A stretch of 64,000 bases of DNA from Crateriforma conspicua (GTDB lineage: Bacteria; Planctomycetota; Planctomycetia; Pirellulales; Pirellulaceae): NCBI RefSeq assembly GCF_007752935.1, contig NZ_CP036319.1, forward strand, positions 4,816,501-4,880,500, given 5' to 3'. Of the stretch, positions 36,463-45,588 are shown piece by piece (the stretch's first letter is position 1; every line of letters begins with the position of its first letter). The position numbers and the translations under genes are program-made. The notes beneath the pieces were generated by a model. The model was given only the letters and a program-made list of their open reading frames with translations. It was not told the DNA's origin and did no database searches.

Positions 36463-37428
36463 TCAGTCGTGGCGATGGGCGTGGGGGTCGCGATCGTGGT
36501 GCTGCTGATCGACGTGCACGTGCAACTGTGGCTTGGTGTCGAACAGCCATTGCCATCCGACATCGGTCACCGCGGAATCGTCCAAATACAGCGATTCCAG
36601 GTAGGGCATTTCCGCCATCAACTTCATCCCTTCGTCGGTCACCCCGATGCCGATCAGGTGAATGCCACGCAGCGACGTCAAACCGGCGATCGCGCGGCAA
36701 ATGTCATTGCCCGCTCGATCGGTTCCCAAACGCAGCTGTCTTAACCGCGGAAGTTTGCCCAGCTGGGCGACACCATCGGCCGTCACCCGGCTGTGCGGCA
36801 GATTGATCAGCCACAGATCGGAACACTCGGTCAGCGACGCCAAGCCTTGGTCGGTGATCGGCGACAATCGCAAGCGGACGTGCTGCAACTTGGGCAACGA
36901 CGCGATCGCCGCCAAGCCTTCGTCACCGATGCTGCCTTGGTCAAAGATCACGTGTTGCAAACTGTCCAAGCCCCGCAATTGTTGACACATCGCGTCGGTG
37001 ACCTCGAATTCGGTCACGTGGATGGATTGCAGATCTTCGGCACGAATCTGTTCGACCAGAGCGTGAAAGCGCTGGGCCGCGGGAACTTCCTCCGTCGTTT
37101 CCGGCATCACATCCAGCGATTCGCCGCCCCAGAACACAACCACCGCGATCACCGCCGCGATCACCGCGACGGCCACGGCCAACTGTTTCTTTCGGCGCCG
37201 CCGTCGTCGTTCATCCTGGACGGTCACCGGCGGAGCGTCGTCCAACCCCGTGTCATCGCCCGGCAGGACTTCATCGGCGGGATCGCCCGCAAGATCGCCT
37301 TGGGCACCCTGCGACGCGGATTCGGGGTCGGTTCCGGCTTGGACGTCGGTGGCTGCGTCGGCGTTGACTTGTTCGTCAGACGCTGCGTCGTCAGTCGCGG
37401 CTTCGCGCTGGGGATCGTTGGTCGGCAT
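36463..37428 (-). CDS. Membrane-anchored leucine-rich-repeat protein with His-rich tail
   Basis: The protein has 321 residues from the ATG at 37428. The N-terminal 80 residues are acidic and probably disordered. A basic patch (RRRRRRKK) precedes one membrane helix (LAVAVAVIAAVIAVVVFW), which predicts the N-terminus in the cytoplasm and the rest outside. The outer part has at least six leucine-rich repeats of the type found in planctomycetes (LPKLQHVRLRLSPITDQGL and similar). The last 19 residues include eight His (HVHVDQQ..., HAHRHD), a likely metal-binding tail. It is the first gene of the pepP-accB-accC run; function unknown. Confidence 0.8.
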   Translation of the reverse strand: MPTNDPQREAATDDAASDEQVNADAATDVQAGTDPESASQGAQGDLAGDPADEVLPGDDTGLDDAPPVTVQDERRRRRRKKQLAVAVAVIAAVIAVVVFWGGESLDVMPETTEEVPAAQRFHALVEQIRAEDLQSIHVTEFEVTDAMCQQLRGLDSLQHVIFDQGSIGDEGLAAIASLPKLQHVRLRLSPITDQGLASLTECSDLWLINLPHSRVTADGVAQLGKLPRLRQLRLGTDRAGNDICRAIAGLTSLRGIHLIGIGVTDEGMKLMAEMPYLESLYLDDSAVTDVGWQWLFDTKPQLHVHVDQQHHDRDPHAHRHD

Positions 37429-38032
37429 GCTGGCGATTGTATCCCCGCACCGGGGCACGTCGTAGCGCACCCCGGTGCGTCGTGACTTCATCGCCGCAGG
37501 TCATTGTCGAGACGATTGACCCAGTAATCGTCGCGCGGTGATCCTGGCACGTCCGTACACCAAAGGTCACGCGGCTGCGAAACCTTTGGCAGGCACGGAT
37601 GGCGTTCTTTTCCCGCAAAAAGAACGCTGGCGATGAAGCCTGGTTGGTCGGTGGGGGGATCCGTCGCTGCCGAACGTTCACATCCGGCGGGCGGTCACAA
37701 ACGTCGGTCAACGGCACGACCGCCTGTGCGGACATGTCTCCGGCGGGTTCGCCGATTTGGCCACAAAGGGATCGCTGAAAGAGGGACGGATCCGGTCGTC
37801 AATCGCGGGATAACAGCCGCCGTGGACCGCTGTCAACGTCGATTGCGGTGAAACGTAGGTCCCCCGGCGGCGATTGCCCGGTCATGGAAGCTTCCACGAC
37901 GTTGACCTAGAATCCCGCCTCGCGATGCCCTGGCGTTGCCGAGCCCGCCGAATCCATCGCCCCCGGGCGATGGCGGCAATGCCGACGCTCCGCCGTGATC
38001 CCCTGTTTCCCGACGACTCGACTGCGATACCG
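37429..38032. other. Divergent intergenic region with two hairpins
   Basis: 604 bases between the LRR gene and leuS. Two inverted repeats lie close together: CCAAAGGT / ACCTTTGG at 37560-37567 and 37582-37589, and GCGTTCTTTT / AAAAGAACGC at 37602-37611 and 37618-37627. Neither is followed by a T-run in either direction, so they are not standard terminators. They could be leader or small-RNA structures. No gene is seen; the leuS frame is open back to 37874 without family similarity. Confidence 0.45.
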
Positions 38033-40873
38033 ATGCCGCGTTACAACCCCGCCGAAATCGAACCCCGCTGGCAAGAATACTGGCTGACCCATCGCACGTT
38101 CGCCACGCCACGTTTGCCCGGCGGGACCAAACGCTACGTGCTGGACATGTTCCCCTATCCCAGCGGCGACGGTCTGCATGTCGGTCACCCCGAAGGCTAC
38201 ACGGCGACGGACATTGTTTCACGGTTCGCACGGCTGCGCGGCGAAAGCGTGCTGCACCCGATCGGTTTCGATTCGTTCGGATTGCCCGCCGAGGAACACG
38301 CGATCAGCACCGGCGAACACCCGCGGATCCAGACGCAACGGAACATCGACAACTTCACACGCCAATTGAAGATGCTGGGGTTCAGCTACGACTGGGATCG
38401 GGTCGTCGCGACGACGGACGAAGACTATTTCCGCTGGACCCAGTGGATTTTTCTGGTCCTGTACGACACCTGGTTCGACGACGAACAACAAAAGGGTCGC
38501 CCGATTTCCGAGTTGCCGATCCCGGCGGAAATCGCCGCCCAAGGTGATGCGGTGATCGAATCGTACCAGGACGATCATCGTCTGGCCTATCAAGACGACG
38601 CGTTAGTGAATTGGTGTCCCGATTTGGGGACGGTATTGGCCAACGAAGAAGTGATCGATGGCAAAAGCGAACGTGGCGGCTATCCGGTCAAACGTATCCC
38701 GCTGCGTCAGTGGATGTTGCGGATCACTGCGTATTCCGAACGCTTGTTGTCCGGCCTGGACGATTTGGACTGGCCCGTCGGCATCAAGAAACTGCAACAG
38801 GATTGGATCGGACGCAGCACCGGCGCGGAAGTCGATTTCTTCATCGGCCCGGCCGACCAGTTTGACGCTTGGAAAACCGAACGTGCCAAGTCAGGCTTTC
38901 CGACAGATCCCACCGATGCCCTGCGTGTCTACACGACTCGGCCCGACACCCTGTTCGGCGCGACGTACATGGTCGTTGCACCGGAGCATCCGATGCGGGA
39001 TCGATTGACCACCGAAGATCAATCGCCGCAAGTCAAAAAGTATTGCGAACAAGCATCCTTCAAAAGTGATCGGGAACGCACCGAAGGCGACAAGAACAAA
39101 ACCGGCGTCTTCACCGGATCGCACGCGATCAACCCGGTCAACGGAAAACCGATTCCGATCTGGGTCGCCGACTATGTGTTAGCTGGTTATGGGACGGGCG
39201 CGATCATGGCGGTTCCGGCGCACGATGAACGCGACTTTGATTTCGCCCAAGCATTCGACTTGCCAGTGATTCCCGTCGTACGGCCTGATGACGATGATCC
39301 CCGGCGCGAAGTCATCTTGGCGGGCAAGGCTTGTTTTTCGGCCACCGGCGTGGCGATCAACAGCGGCCCGTTTGATGGCCAGACGACAGACCAAGTCAAA
39401 AAAGCCGTGACCGAATCGCTGGACGGCGATCACCTGGGCCGTGCCGCGGTCAATTACAAGCTTCGCGATTGGTTGTTCAGCCGCCAGCGTTTCTGGGGCG
39501 AACCGTTCCCCGTGCTTCATGAAATCGATGAAGCCGGCGAATTGACCGGCCGCAAACGCACCGTGCCGGCCGAAGACTTGCCGGTGACGCTGCCGGAACT
39601 GGAAGACTTCAAACCCCACGGCCGCCCCGAGCCGCCGCTGGCCAAGGCCGACGACGACTGGTTGATCGTCGAATTGGACGGACGACGTTTCCGACGCGAA
39701 ACCAACACCATGCCCCAGTGGGCGGGATCTTGCTGGTATTACCTGCGGTATATCGATCCGAAAAATAACCAATGCATGATCGACCCCGAGCTGGAAAAGG
39801 CTTGGATGCCCGTCGACCTGTACGTGGGCGGTGCCGAACATGCCGTGCTGCACCTGTTGTACGCCCGGTTCTGGCACAAGGTCCTGTACGATCGCGGACA
39901 CGTGACCTGCGCCGAACCATTCGGACGGCTGGTCAACCAAGGCATGATCTTGGGCCAAGCACAATTTCACTTGAGCGAAGATCAGGCCCAACAGCACCAG
40001 AAACCCCTGGCCGACGTTGGCATCGAAGCGGTGCGAGGCAAAGAAGACGACAAGACGTTGGTGTTGCGAAGCACCGACGGCCACGACCTTGACGATGATG
40101 CGACGGAAAAACGCAAAGGCAAGTTGTTCGTCAAAGGCACCGACATCGAAGTCATCGCCAAAGCCGACAAGATGTCCAAGAGTCGTGGCAATGTCGTCAA
40201 CCCTGACGCGGTGGTGCGTGAATACGGTGCCGACTCGCTGCGCCTGTATGAAATGTTCATGGGACCACTCGAAGCCACCAAGCCCTGGAACATGTCCGGC
40301 GTCGGCGGCGTGCGAAACTTCTTGGATCGCGTTTGGCGAATGATCGTGGATGCGAAATCCGATGACGATCAACTGTGTGCCGAATTAGTCGACCAGCCCT
40401 GCAACGAAGAACAGAACCGTGTCCTTCACCAAACGATCAAAAAAGTAACCGAAGACACCGAAGGGCTCAGCTTCAACACGGCGATCGCACGGATGATGGA
40501 GTTCACCAACTTCTTCACCCGCCAAGACGAACGACCGATCGAAGCGATGAATTCGTTCCTCGTTCTGTTGTCGCCCTATGCCCCACACTTGGCCGAGGAA
40601 CTTTGGAACCGCCTGGGGCACGATGATTCGATCGCCCATGCCACCTGGCCGACCTGGGACGAAGATGCGATCCGCGAATCAACCATCGAGATCCCGGTCC
40701 AGCTGAACGGCAAGGTGAAGACCAAGATCAACGTCCCCGCCGATGCCAAACCGGACGACATGATCCAAGCCGCGTTGAATGACGACAAAGTCCAATCGCT
40801 GGTGGACGGGAAAACGGTCGTCAAGAAAATCGCCGTGCCCGGACGTCTGGTGAACTTCGTCGTCAAACCCTGA
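38033..40873 (+). CDS. leuS: Leucyl-tRNA synthetase
   Basis: The protein has 946 residues from the ATG at 38033, where similarity begins ([16 protein letters not shown]). HIGH-type motif [11 protein letters not shown] at about 45-55, editing-domain motifs [12 protein letters not shown] and [15 protein letters not shown], and KMSKS at about 712. Common bacterial LeuRS is about 860 residues; part of the extra length is a charged insert just before KMSKS (within about 660-705). It charges tRNA-Leu and edits norvaline and isoleucine errors. Upstream ATGs at 37970 and 37979 are possible but lack similarity. No tRNA-like leader (T-box) is seen. Confidence 0.95.
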   Translation: MPRYNPAEIEPRWQEYWLTHRTFATPRLPGGTKRYVLDMFPYPSGDGLHVGHPEGYTATDIVSRFARLRGESVLHPIGFDSFGLPAEEHAISTGEHPRIQTQRNIDNFTRQLKMLGFSYDWDRVVATTDEDYFRWTQWIFLVLYDTWFDDEQQKGRPISELPIPAEIAAQGDAVIESYQDDHRLAYQDDALVNWCPDLGTVLANEEVIDGKSERGGYPVKRIPLRQWMLRITAYSERLLSGLDDLDWPVGIKKLQQDWIGRSTGAEVDFFIGPADQFDAWKTERAKSGFPTDPTDALRVYTTRPDTLFGATYMVVAPEHPMRDRLTTEDQSPQVKKYCEQASFKSDRERTEGDKNKTGVFTGSHAINPVNGKPIPIWVADYVLAGYGTGAIMAVPAHDERDFDFAQAFDLPVIPVVRPDDDDPRREVILAGKACFSATGVAINSGPFDGQTTDQVKKAVTESLDGDHLGRAAVNYKLRDWLFSRQRFWGEPFPVLHEIDEAGELTGRKRTVPAEDLPVTLPELEDFKPHGRPEPPLAKADDDWLIVELDGRRFRRETNTMPQWAGSCWYYLRYIDPKNNQCMIDPELEKAWMPVDLYVGGAEHAVLHLLYARFWHKVLYDRGHVTCAEPFGRLVNQGMILGQAQFHLSEDQAQQHQKPLADVGIEAVRGKEDDKTLVLRSTDGHDLDDDATEKRKGKLFVKGTDIEVIAKADKMSKSRGNVVNPDAVVREYGADSLRLYEMFMGPLEATKPWNMSGVGGVRNFLDRVWRMIVDAKSDDDQLCAELVDQPCNEEQNRVLHQTIKKVTEDTEGLSFNTAIARMMEFTNFFTRQDERPIEAMNSFLVLLSPYAPHLAEELWNRLGHDDSIAHATWPTWDEDAIRESTIEIPVQLNGKVKTKINVPADAKPDDMIQAALNDDKVQSLVDGKTVVKKIAVPGRLVNFVVKP

Positions 40874-40901
40874 CGAATCGGCGTCATGCACCAACGCCGA
40901 T

Positions 40902-41684
40902 TCAGCGGGCCGTGCGACAGGCCGCGTGGGCGGCACAGGACACGCAACCGACGCAACCTTTGGCGGCGTCGGTGCCGCACCCTGGACCGCATCCGGTTTC
41001 CAGCAATTCGGCAAATTCACCCGTGCGAACCACTGCTTCATATTGTCGCACGATGTCGCCGGTGATCGCGTCGATCTGCTCGGGAACGTCGCCCAAAAAA
41101 TGCAGCAACAGCGTCCCGCCGTCGAACAAGTGATCGACGTCCAACAGCGTCGCGACGATCCCCGCCGATCGGATCGCGTCGCGACAGGCCTCCACCGCTT
41201 CGCATCGATGCCGATCCAAGCGTCGAATCAGCAATTCGTCCTGGGGTGTGGTGCGGCGCAGTATTCGGGGCGAGGGACCGGCTTGACGCCCTTGTAGGAA
41301 ATTCCACCTCACCGGCGACACCAGTTCCCCCAGCTCCACGCCCCGCGATGTCCGCACCAAAACTCGGTCGCGGCGGCCCAGTGGACGATCCGACGCGGAC
41401 GCCGGGGCGGATGCCGATGCCAGTTCGGCCAGACACCCCAGACGCAACGTCCACGCTTGGGGCCCCGCTTGGGGACTTCGATCAGGTTCGGTGGGATCCA
41501 ACGTAGACGGTTCACAAATGGGTTCGCGACGGTCGGCCGCTCTTGCTGAATTGTCGGCCAAGGGCCACCATGTTGAACGATCTGCACCGCAGATGCAAAA
41601 GCCCGCCCGATGCGATGGGCCGACCGATACGAATCCGCTTTTTGCGGAACCAAACGTCCGGTCGCGCCCCAGAAATCGTGTCAT
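40902..41684 (-). CDS. PSP1-domain protein with Cys-rich C-terminus
   Basis: The frame gives 260 residues from the only ATG, but family similarity starts only around residue 80, so a TTG start at 41501 or 41447 is possible. RDRVLVRTSRGVELGELV is the front of a PSP1 domain; DELLIRRLDRHRCEAVEAC and LLDVDHLFDGGTLLLHFLG are its later parts. PSP1 proteins (YaaT/RicT in Bacillus) act in RNA-processing and phosphorelay complexes. The last 40 residues hold eight Cys (CGPGCG, CVGCVSC, then two more), reminiscent of the metal-cluster Cys of RicT. It lies between leuS and bioB, divergent from bioB by 49 bases. Confidence 0.7.
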   Translation of the reverse strand: MTRFLGRDRTFGSAKSGFVSVGPSHRAGFCICGADRSTWWPLADNSARAADRREPICEPSTLDPTEPDRSPQAGPQAWTLRLGCLAELASASAPASASDRPLGRRDRVLVRTSRGVELGELVSPVRWNFLQGRQAGPSPRILRRTTPQDELLIRRLDRHRCEAVEACRDAIRSAGIVATLLDVDHLFDGGTLLLHFLGDVPEQIDAITGDIVRQYEAVVRTGEFAELLETGCGPGCGTDAAKGCVGCVSCAAHAACRTAR

Positions 41685-41733
41685 GGACGGCGTCCCCGAT
41701 CCTGTTCATCGAATTCAGCGAGCCCGATAGATC

Positions 41734-42816
41734 ATGTCGACCACCGACGCGGCCACCCCGGAGACCCTGCCTCCCGTTTCCACCGATTCCGACGTGGCGA
41801 TCAACGCCAAGCCGATGGCGGAACCCGGTTTCTATGACTCACTGGCCTCCTCGGTGCTGGCCGGCGAAACAATCAGCCGTGAAGACGCGTTGGCGATCAT
41901 CAACGCTTCGGACTTGGACGTCCCGGCGATCATGGCCGCCGGTTTCCGGATCCGCCAAAAGCATTTCGGCCGTACCGTTCAGCTGTACTTTCTGATGAAC
42001 GCGAAAAGCGGACTCTGCCCGGAAGACTGCAGCTACTGCAGCCAGTCCAAGGTCAGCAACGCGCCGGTTCCCAAGTACAACATTCTGCAGCGCGATCGCT
42101 TGATGGAAGCGGCCAAGCTGGCGCATGAACGGGGCGCGAAAACCTATTGCCTGGTTATCTCCGCTCGCGGCCCGAACGAACGCGAAATGAACGCGGTCGA
42201 ATCCATCGTGCCGGAAATCAAAGCCAAGTATGACTTGGACATTTGCGCCAGCCTCGGGCTGCTGGACCGCGAACAAGCCGATCGTTTGTTTGCCGCCGGT
42301 GTTGATCGCATCAACCACAATCTGAACACCAGCGAAAACTATTACGGTCACATCTGTTCGACGCACACCTACGAAGACCGCAAGCAAACGCTGGAAAACG
42401 TTCGCGACGCGGGAATGGAAATGTGCAGCGGTGGGATCATCGGGATGGGCGAATCCCACGACGACATCGTGCAGATGGCGTTCGACTTGAAAGAGCTGGG
42501 CGTGCATTCCATTCCGCTGAACATTCTGAACGCCATCGACGGCACGCCATTGGAAGGCACCCAAGCGATGTCGCCCAACGATTGCTTGAAAGCGTTGGCG
42601 ATGTTCCGGTTCGTCAACCCGGATCGCGAAATCCGCATCGCCGGTGGCCGCGAAATTCACCTGCGTCACATGCAGCCGATGGGCCTGTACGTGGCCAACA
42701 GCCTGTTTGTCGGCGATTACCTGACGACCAAGGGGCAACCGCCGCAAGCCGATTACGACATGATCCGCGACATGGGCTTTGACATCACCACCAACATCGA
42801 ACCTGTCGCCCGCTAG
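41734..42816 (+). CDS. bioB: Biotin synthase
   Basis: A 360-residue radical-SAM enzyme. The [4Fe-4S] triad is in CPEDCSYCSQS; the [2Fe-2S] ligands include the Cys of MEMCSGGIIGMGES and Arg in the C-terminal barrel (REIRIAGGREIHL). NHNLNTSENYYG is the typical substrate loop. It inserts sulfur into dethiobiotin to form biotin, the cofactor of AccB. About 35 residues of the N-terminus precede the conserved part. A strong hairpin terminator follows it. Confidence 0.96.
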   Translation: MSTTDAATPETLPPVSTDSDVAINAKPMAEPGFYDSLASSVLAGETISREDALAIINASDLDVPAIMAAGFRIRQKHFGRTVQLYFLMNAKSGLCPEDCSYCSQSKVSNAPVPKYNILQRDRLMEAAKLAHERGAKTYCLVISARGPNEREMNAVESIVPEIKAKYDLDICASLGLLDREQADRLFAAGVDRINHNLNTSENYYGHICSTHTYEDRKQTLENVRDAGMEMCSGGIIGMGESHDDIVQMAFDLKELGVHSIPLNILNAIDGTPLEGTQAMSPNDCLKALAMFRFVNPDREIRIAGGREIHLRHMQPMGLYVANSLFVGDYLTTKGQPPQADYDMIRDMGFDITTNIEPVAR

Positions 42817-42862
42817 TACCGGATCGGTCAGCGGATCGAAACGCCTGCCCCCAGTCCAATGC

Positions 42863-42902
42863 AAAAGGGCTCCGCGGTCATGACGACCTCGGAGCCCTTT
42901 TT
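42863..42902. terminator. Bidirectional hairpin terminator between bioB and greA
   Basis: A 12-base perfect inverted repeat AAAAGGGCTCCG / CGGAGCCCTTTT (42863-42874 and 42890-42901), extended inside by GGTC/GACC, with T-runs flanking it in both reading directions. It sits between two converging genes. Confidence 0.9.
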
Positions 42903-42943
42903 GATGGGACGGCAAAAACGCCCGTGAAAGAATATCCAGCCGT

Positions 42944-43423
42944 TTAGGATTCGTACTTGATCTTCAGAATCTTGAACTTCAGCATGCCGGCCGGCGCTTC
43001 GACTTCCGCGGTGTCACCGACCTTTTTGCCGATCAGTCCTTGGCCCAGCGGGCTGGTCACCAGGATCTTGTTCGTGTCGTAATCTTCGTCGCCGGTGCCG
43101 ACCAGAGTGAACTCTTCTTCGTCACCGTAGGCCAAGTCTTCGACGGTGACGGTGCAGCCGAAAGCGACCTCGTCCTTGGGCATTTGCGACGTATCAACGA
43201 TCGAAGCCCGAGCGACCTTGTCTTTCAGCTCGCTGATCTTCGCCATCAGCATGCCCTGGTTTTCACGCTGGGCATGGTATTCGGCGTTTTCCTTCAGGTC
43301 GCCTTCCTCGCGGGCGGCAGCCAGCTTTTCGGTAATGACGGGCAGCTCATCGTTTTCCAGGCGAGAGATTTCGGCTTTCAAACGGTTGTAACCCTCCCGC
43401 GTCATGGGAACGGTCTCGTGCAT
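42944..43423 (-). CDS. greA: Transcription elongation factor GreA
   Basis: The protein has 159 residues from the ATG at 43423, preceded by GGAAAG. The coiled-coil N-terminus has [14 protein letters not shown] and the tip acidic pair in [18 protein letters not shown]. The C-terminal FKBP-like domain has [16 protein letters not shown]. GreA rescues backtracked RNA polymerase by stimulating transcript cleavage. A frame extension upstream runs through a leader hairpin and is rejected. The promoter and leader terminator upstream are listed separately and suggest attenuation. Confidence 0.96.
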   Translation of the reverse strand: MHETVPMTREGYNRLKAEISRLENDELPVITEKLAAAREEGDLKENAEYHAQRENQGMLMAKISELKDKVARASIVDTSQMPKDEVAFGCTVTVEDLAYGDEEEFTLVGTGDEDYDTNKILVTSPLGQGLIGKKVGDTAEVEAPAGMLKFKILKIKYES

Positions 43424-43440
43424 CCATCTTTCCTTTCGGA

Positions 43441-43479
43441 CAAAAAAGAAACCTTTTCCGCCGCGGACAGCGGAAAAGG
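43441..43479 (-). terminator. Leader terminator/attenuator upstream of greA
   Basis: Read leftwards, CCTTTTCCGC, an 8-base loop, then GCGGAAAAGG form a 10-base perfect stem directly followed by TTTCTTTTTTG. It ends only 18 bases before the greA start codon. The only leftward promoter seen upstream is greA's own, so this intrinsic terminator should act on the greA leader, giving a short RNA of about 53 bases from a start near 43494. Confidence 0.75.
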
Positions 43480-43500
43480 CCTTCGGTTTCAAAGCCCCGT

Positions 43501-43529
43501 ATTATCCCGATCCCCACCCCCTGTGTAAA
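43501..43529 (-). promoter_or_regulatory. greA promoter (sigma70-type)
   Basis: Read leftwards: TTTACA (43529-43524), a spacer of exactly 17 bases, then GATAAT (43506-43501), each hexamer matching 5 of 6 consensus positions. Predicted start near 43494, just before the leader terminator. Confidence 0.7.
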
Positions 43530-43695
43530 GCCAGTTTCCCATTGCCGTGGCGTCTTGCCCGTGCTTGACCGACGTATTCGCCGACGCGACGACCCGCTGT
43601 CGCAGCGGAGCATCGACCGGCGACCGGCTCGAAATCAACCCGGCCGACTGATCTACACTGGGAGGCAAAAGCACGATCACGCCTTGGGGACCCCC

Positions 43696-45417
43696 ATGAA
43701 TATCACGACGGCCCGCGTCGTTTTTCTGTCAGTCGTCGCCGCCTTGTCATCGTCGCGGTTGGCCTCCGCCGCATCACCCGACGAGCCGCCGAAAAAGGTC
43801 GTCGCGTTTCGAGTGGCCGAACCTGATGACGGGCTGTTCGCCGGTGGCCCGGATTTGATCCACATCCAAGCCCGGTACGAAGGCAGCGACCGCTGGTCCA
43901 GTGCCGACCCGGAAACCTATCAGGTCAAAATCAAGGGGTCTGCATCCCTGGTCCAAGACCCCACGGGCGAACCACGCAATCCGTTCGTGATCATTCCGGA
44001 ATCCGCTGGTGATGCGGTCACCGTGCGGTTGACGGCCGGCAACGTCGCGTCCGAAGTGGCATTGGATGTTGCCGAACCCGCGTCGTCCGGTCCCGTCACC
44101 CTGCGGATTCACCCCGATCAAACCGGACACCCTTACACCGGGCTGGGTGCGGGAGTCATGTTCTATGACAACCAATTCAACATCAGCAACGATCTGTTCG
44201 ATTGGTGCTTCCGCGACGTCGACACGCAATTGGTTCACGCGTTGATTCGACCAGATTTTGAACCGACCAATGACAACGACGACTGGCAATCGCTGAACAA
44301 CGATGCCTTTGATTGGTCGCGCTGCGAACGCCTGTTTTGGATCCTGTGGAATGCCAAACAACGCAACCCCGACTTGAAGGTCTTCGCTTGTCTTTATTCG
44401 CCGCCACCGTGGATGAAGACCAATCAGGCGACCACCGGTGACGGCGGTTTGAAGAAGGGAGATCAATACCGGCTCGAAATGGCCGAATACGTTTATGCGT
44501 TCCTGAAGCACGCCAAGTGGAAGGGCACCACGATTGATTATCTCTGTTTGTTCAATGAACCCGATTGGCCTCATACCCAGGACGGAACGCACTACACATC
44601 ACTGACCGAACTGGCCGAAACGCACGTCCAGGTGCGAAACGCCATCATCGAATTGATCGAAGCCGACGATGAATTTGATCACCTTCCGCAATTCGTTTTT
44701 CCGGAAACGCTGGGGGCCGGTTCGATTACTCGCGCTGCAAAGGACAGCGATCGTCTGGCCGACTTTGTACAGTCCGGTCAATTGGATCACCTGGCCGCGT
44801 GGGGTGTTCACGACTACTGGAACACCGGCGGTTACTGGCCGGTACGTTTCCAAGAGTTACGACGCTTCACCAAGTCGGATCAACAACCGATTTGGATGAC
44901 CGAGTGGGCTCAGCGATCCCCCAAATCTGATTTGGCGTCGGCGATGGAATATGGGCGGAACATCACCAATGCGCTGCGTTTGGGGTGTTCGGCCTGGATG
45001 GCATTCGAATGGGCGCACCCGGCCCAGAACCAATCGGGTTTGATCAGCACGCAGTGGGGCGAAGGCTATCCGCAGAAACGCTTCTGGCGCAGCAAGGCGT
45101 ATTACGTGTTCCAGCAGATCGCCAACACCAGCCCCGCCGGCGGCCAATGTGTGCCCATCGAAATTGACGCCGGCGGTGATGGCAGGCAGCCCGGCGGACT
45201 GGAAGCCCTGTGTGTTCGCAAAGACGATCAAATGGTCGTCCATATCGTCAACGACCGGCCCACTCGCCGTCCCTACACCGTAACAGGGCCGGGCGTCGGC
45301 GATCCTGATGCGGCGTGGTTGACCGACCACACAAACAATTTCACGCCGCTATCGCAGCATCAATCGCAGGGCCAGATTCCGCCCCACGCCGTGCTGACGC
45401 TGCAGTATTCCCTGTAA
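43696..45417 (+). CDS. Exported GH30-like glycoside hydrolase
   Basis: A 573-residue protein from the ATG at 43696, with a signal peptide (ARVVFLSVVAALSSSRLASA). An N-terminal beta region is followed by a TIM barrel of clan GH-A: proposed acid/base Glu in YLCLFNEPDW and nucleophile Glu in PIWMTEWAQRS, with SPPPWMKTN between strands, a phrase typical of GH30 (glucosylceramidase, xylanase and endo-1,6-galactanase relatives). A short beta domain ends the protein. The substrate cannot be read from sequence. It is divergent from greA. Confidence 0.82.
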   Translation: MNITTARVVFLSVVAALSSSRLASAASPDEPPKKVVAFRVAEPDDGLFAGGPDLIHIQARYEGSDRWSSADPETYQVKIKGSASLVQDPTGEPRNPFVIIPESAGDAVTVRLTAGNVASEVALDVAEPASSGPVTLRIHPDQTGHPYTGLGAGVMFYDNQFNISNDLFDWCFRDVDTQLVHALIRPDFEPTNDNDDWQSLNNDAFDWSRCERLFWILWNAKQRNPDLKVFACLYSPPPWMKTNQATTGDGGLKKGDQYRLEMAEYVYAFLKHAKWKGTTIDYLCLFNEPDWPHTQDGTHYTSLTELAETHVQVRNAIIELIEADDEFDHLPQFVFPETLGAGSITRAAKDSDRLADFVQSGQLDHLAAWGVHDYWNTGGYWPVRFQELRRFTKSDQQPIWMTEWAQRSPKSDLASAMEYGRNITNALRLGCSAWMAFEWAHPAQNQSGLISTQWGEGYPQKRFWRSKAYYVFQQIANTSPAGGQCVPIEIDAGGDGRQPGGLEALCVRKDDQMVVHIVNDRPTRRPYTVTGPGVGDPDAAWLTDHTNNFTPLSQHQSQGQIPPHAVLTLQYSL

Positions 45418-45588
45418 TCAGCGACGATTCGGCAGCGAGATGGCGATCGGAGGCCCTGCATGCGACGGGGATGAAATTCGGATTGGCCACTAATTTTTGG
45501 CACCTTTCGACGTTGGCTCTCGCAGGGATCGACATCGACACCACGTCGGTCTCGGTCACCCGCTGCCCACAAGCCTTGCCAACGTCAC

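Noticed and set aside
37874-38032. N-terminal extension of LeuRS from upstream ATGs
   Set aside because: The extra residues are Arg/Pro-rich without resemblance to LeuRS; similarity begins right after the ATG at 38033.
39179-40372. Leftward open frame of about 400 residues inside leuS
   Set aside because: Antisense shadow of an unquestioned gene; its composition (many Val, Phe, Gly, His) is what the complement of high-GC coding sequence gives.
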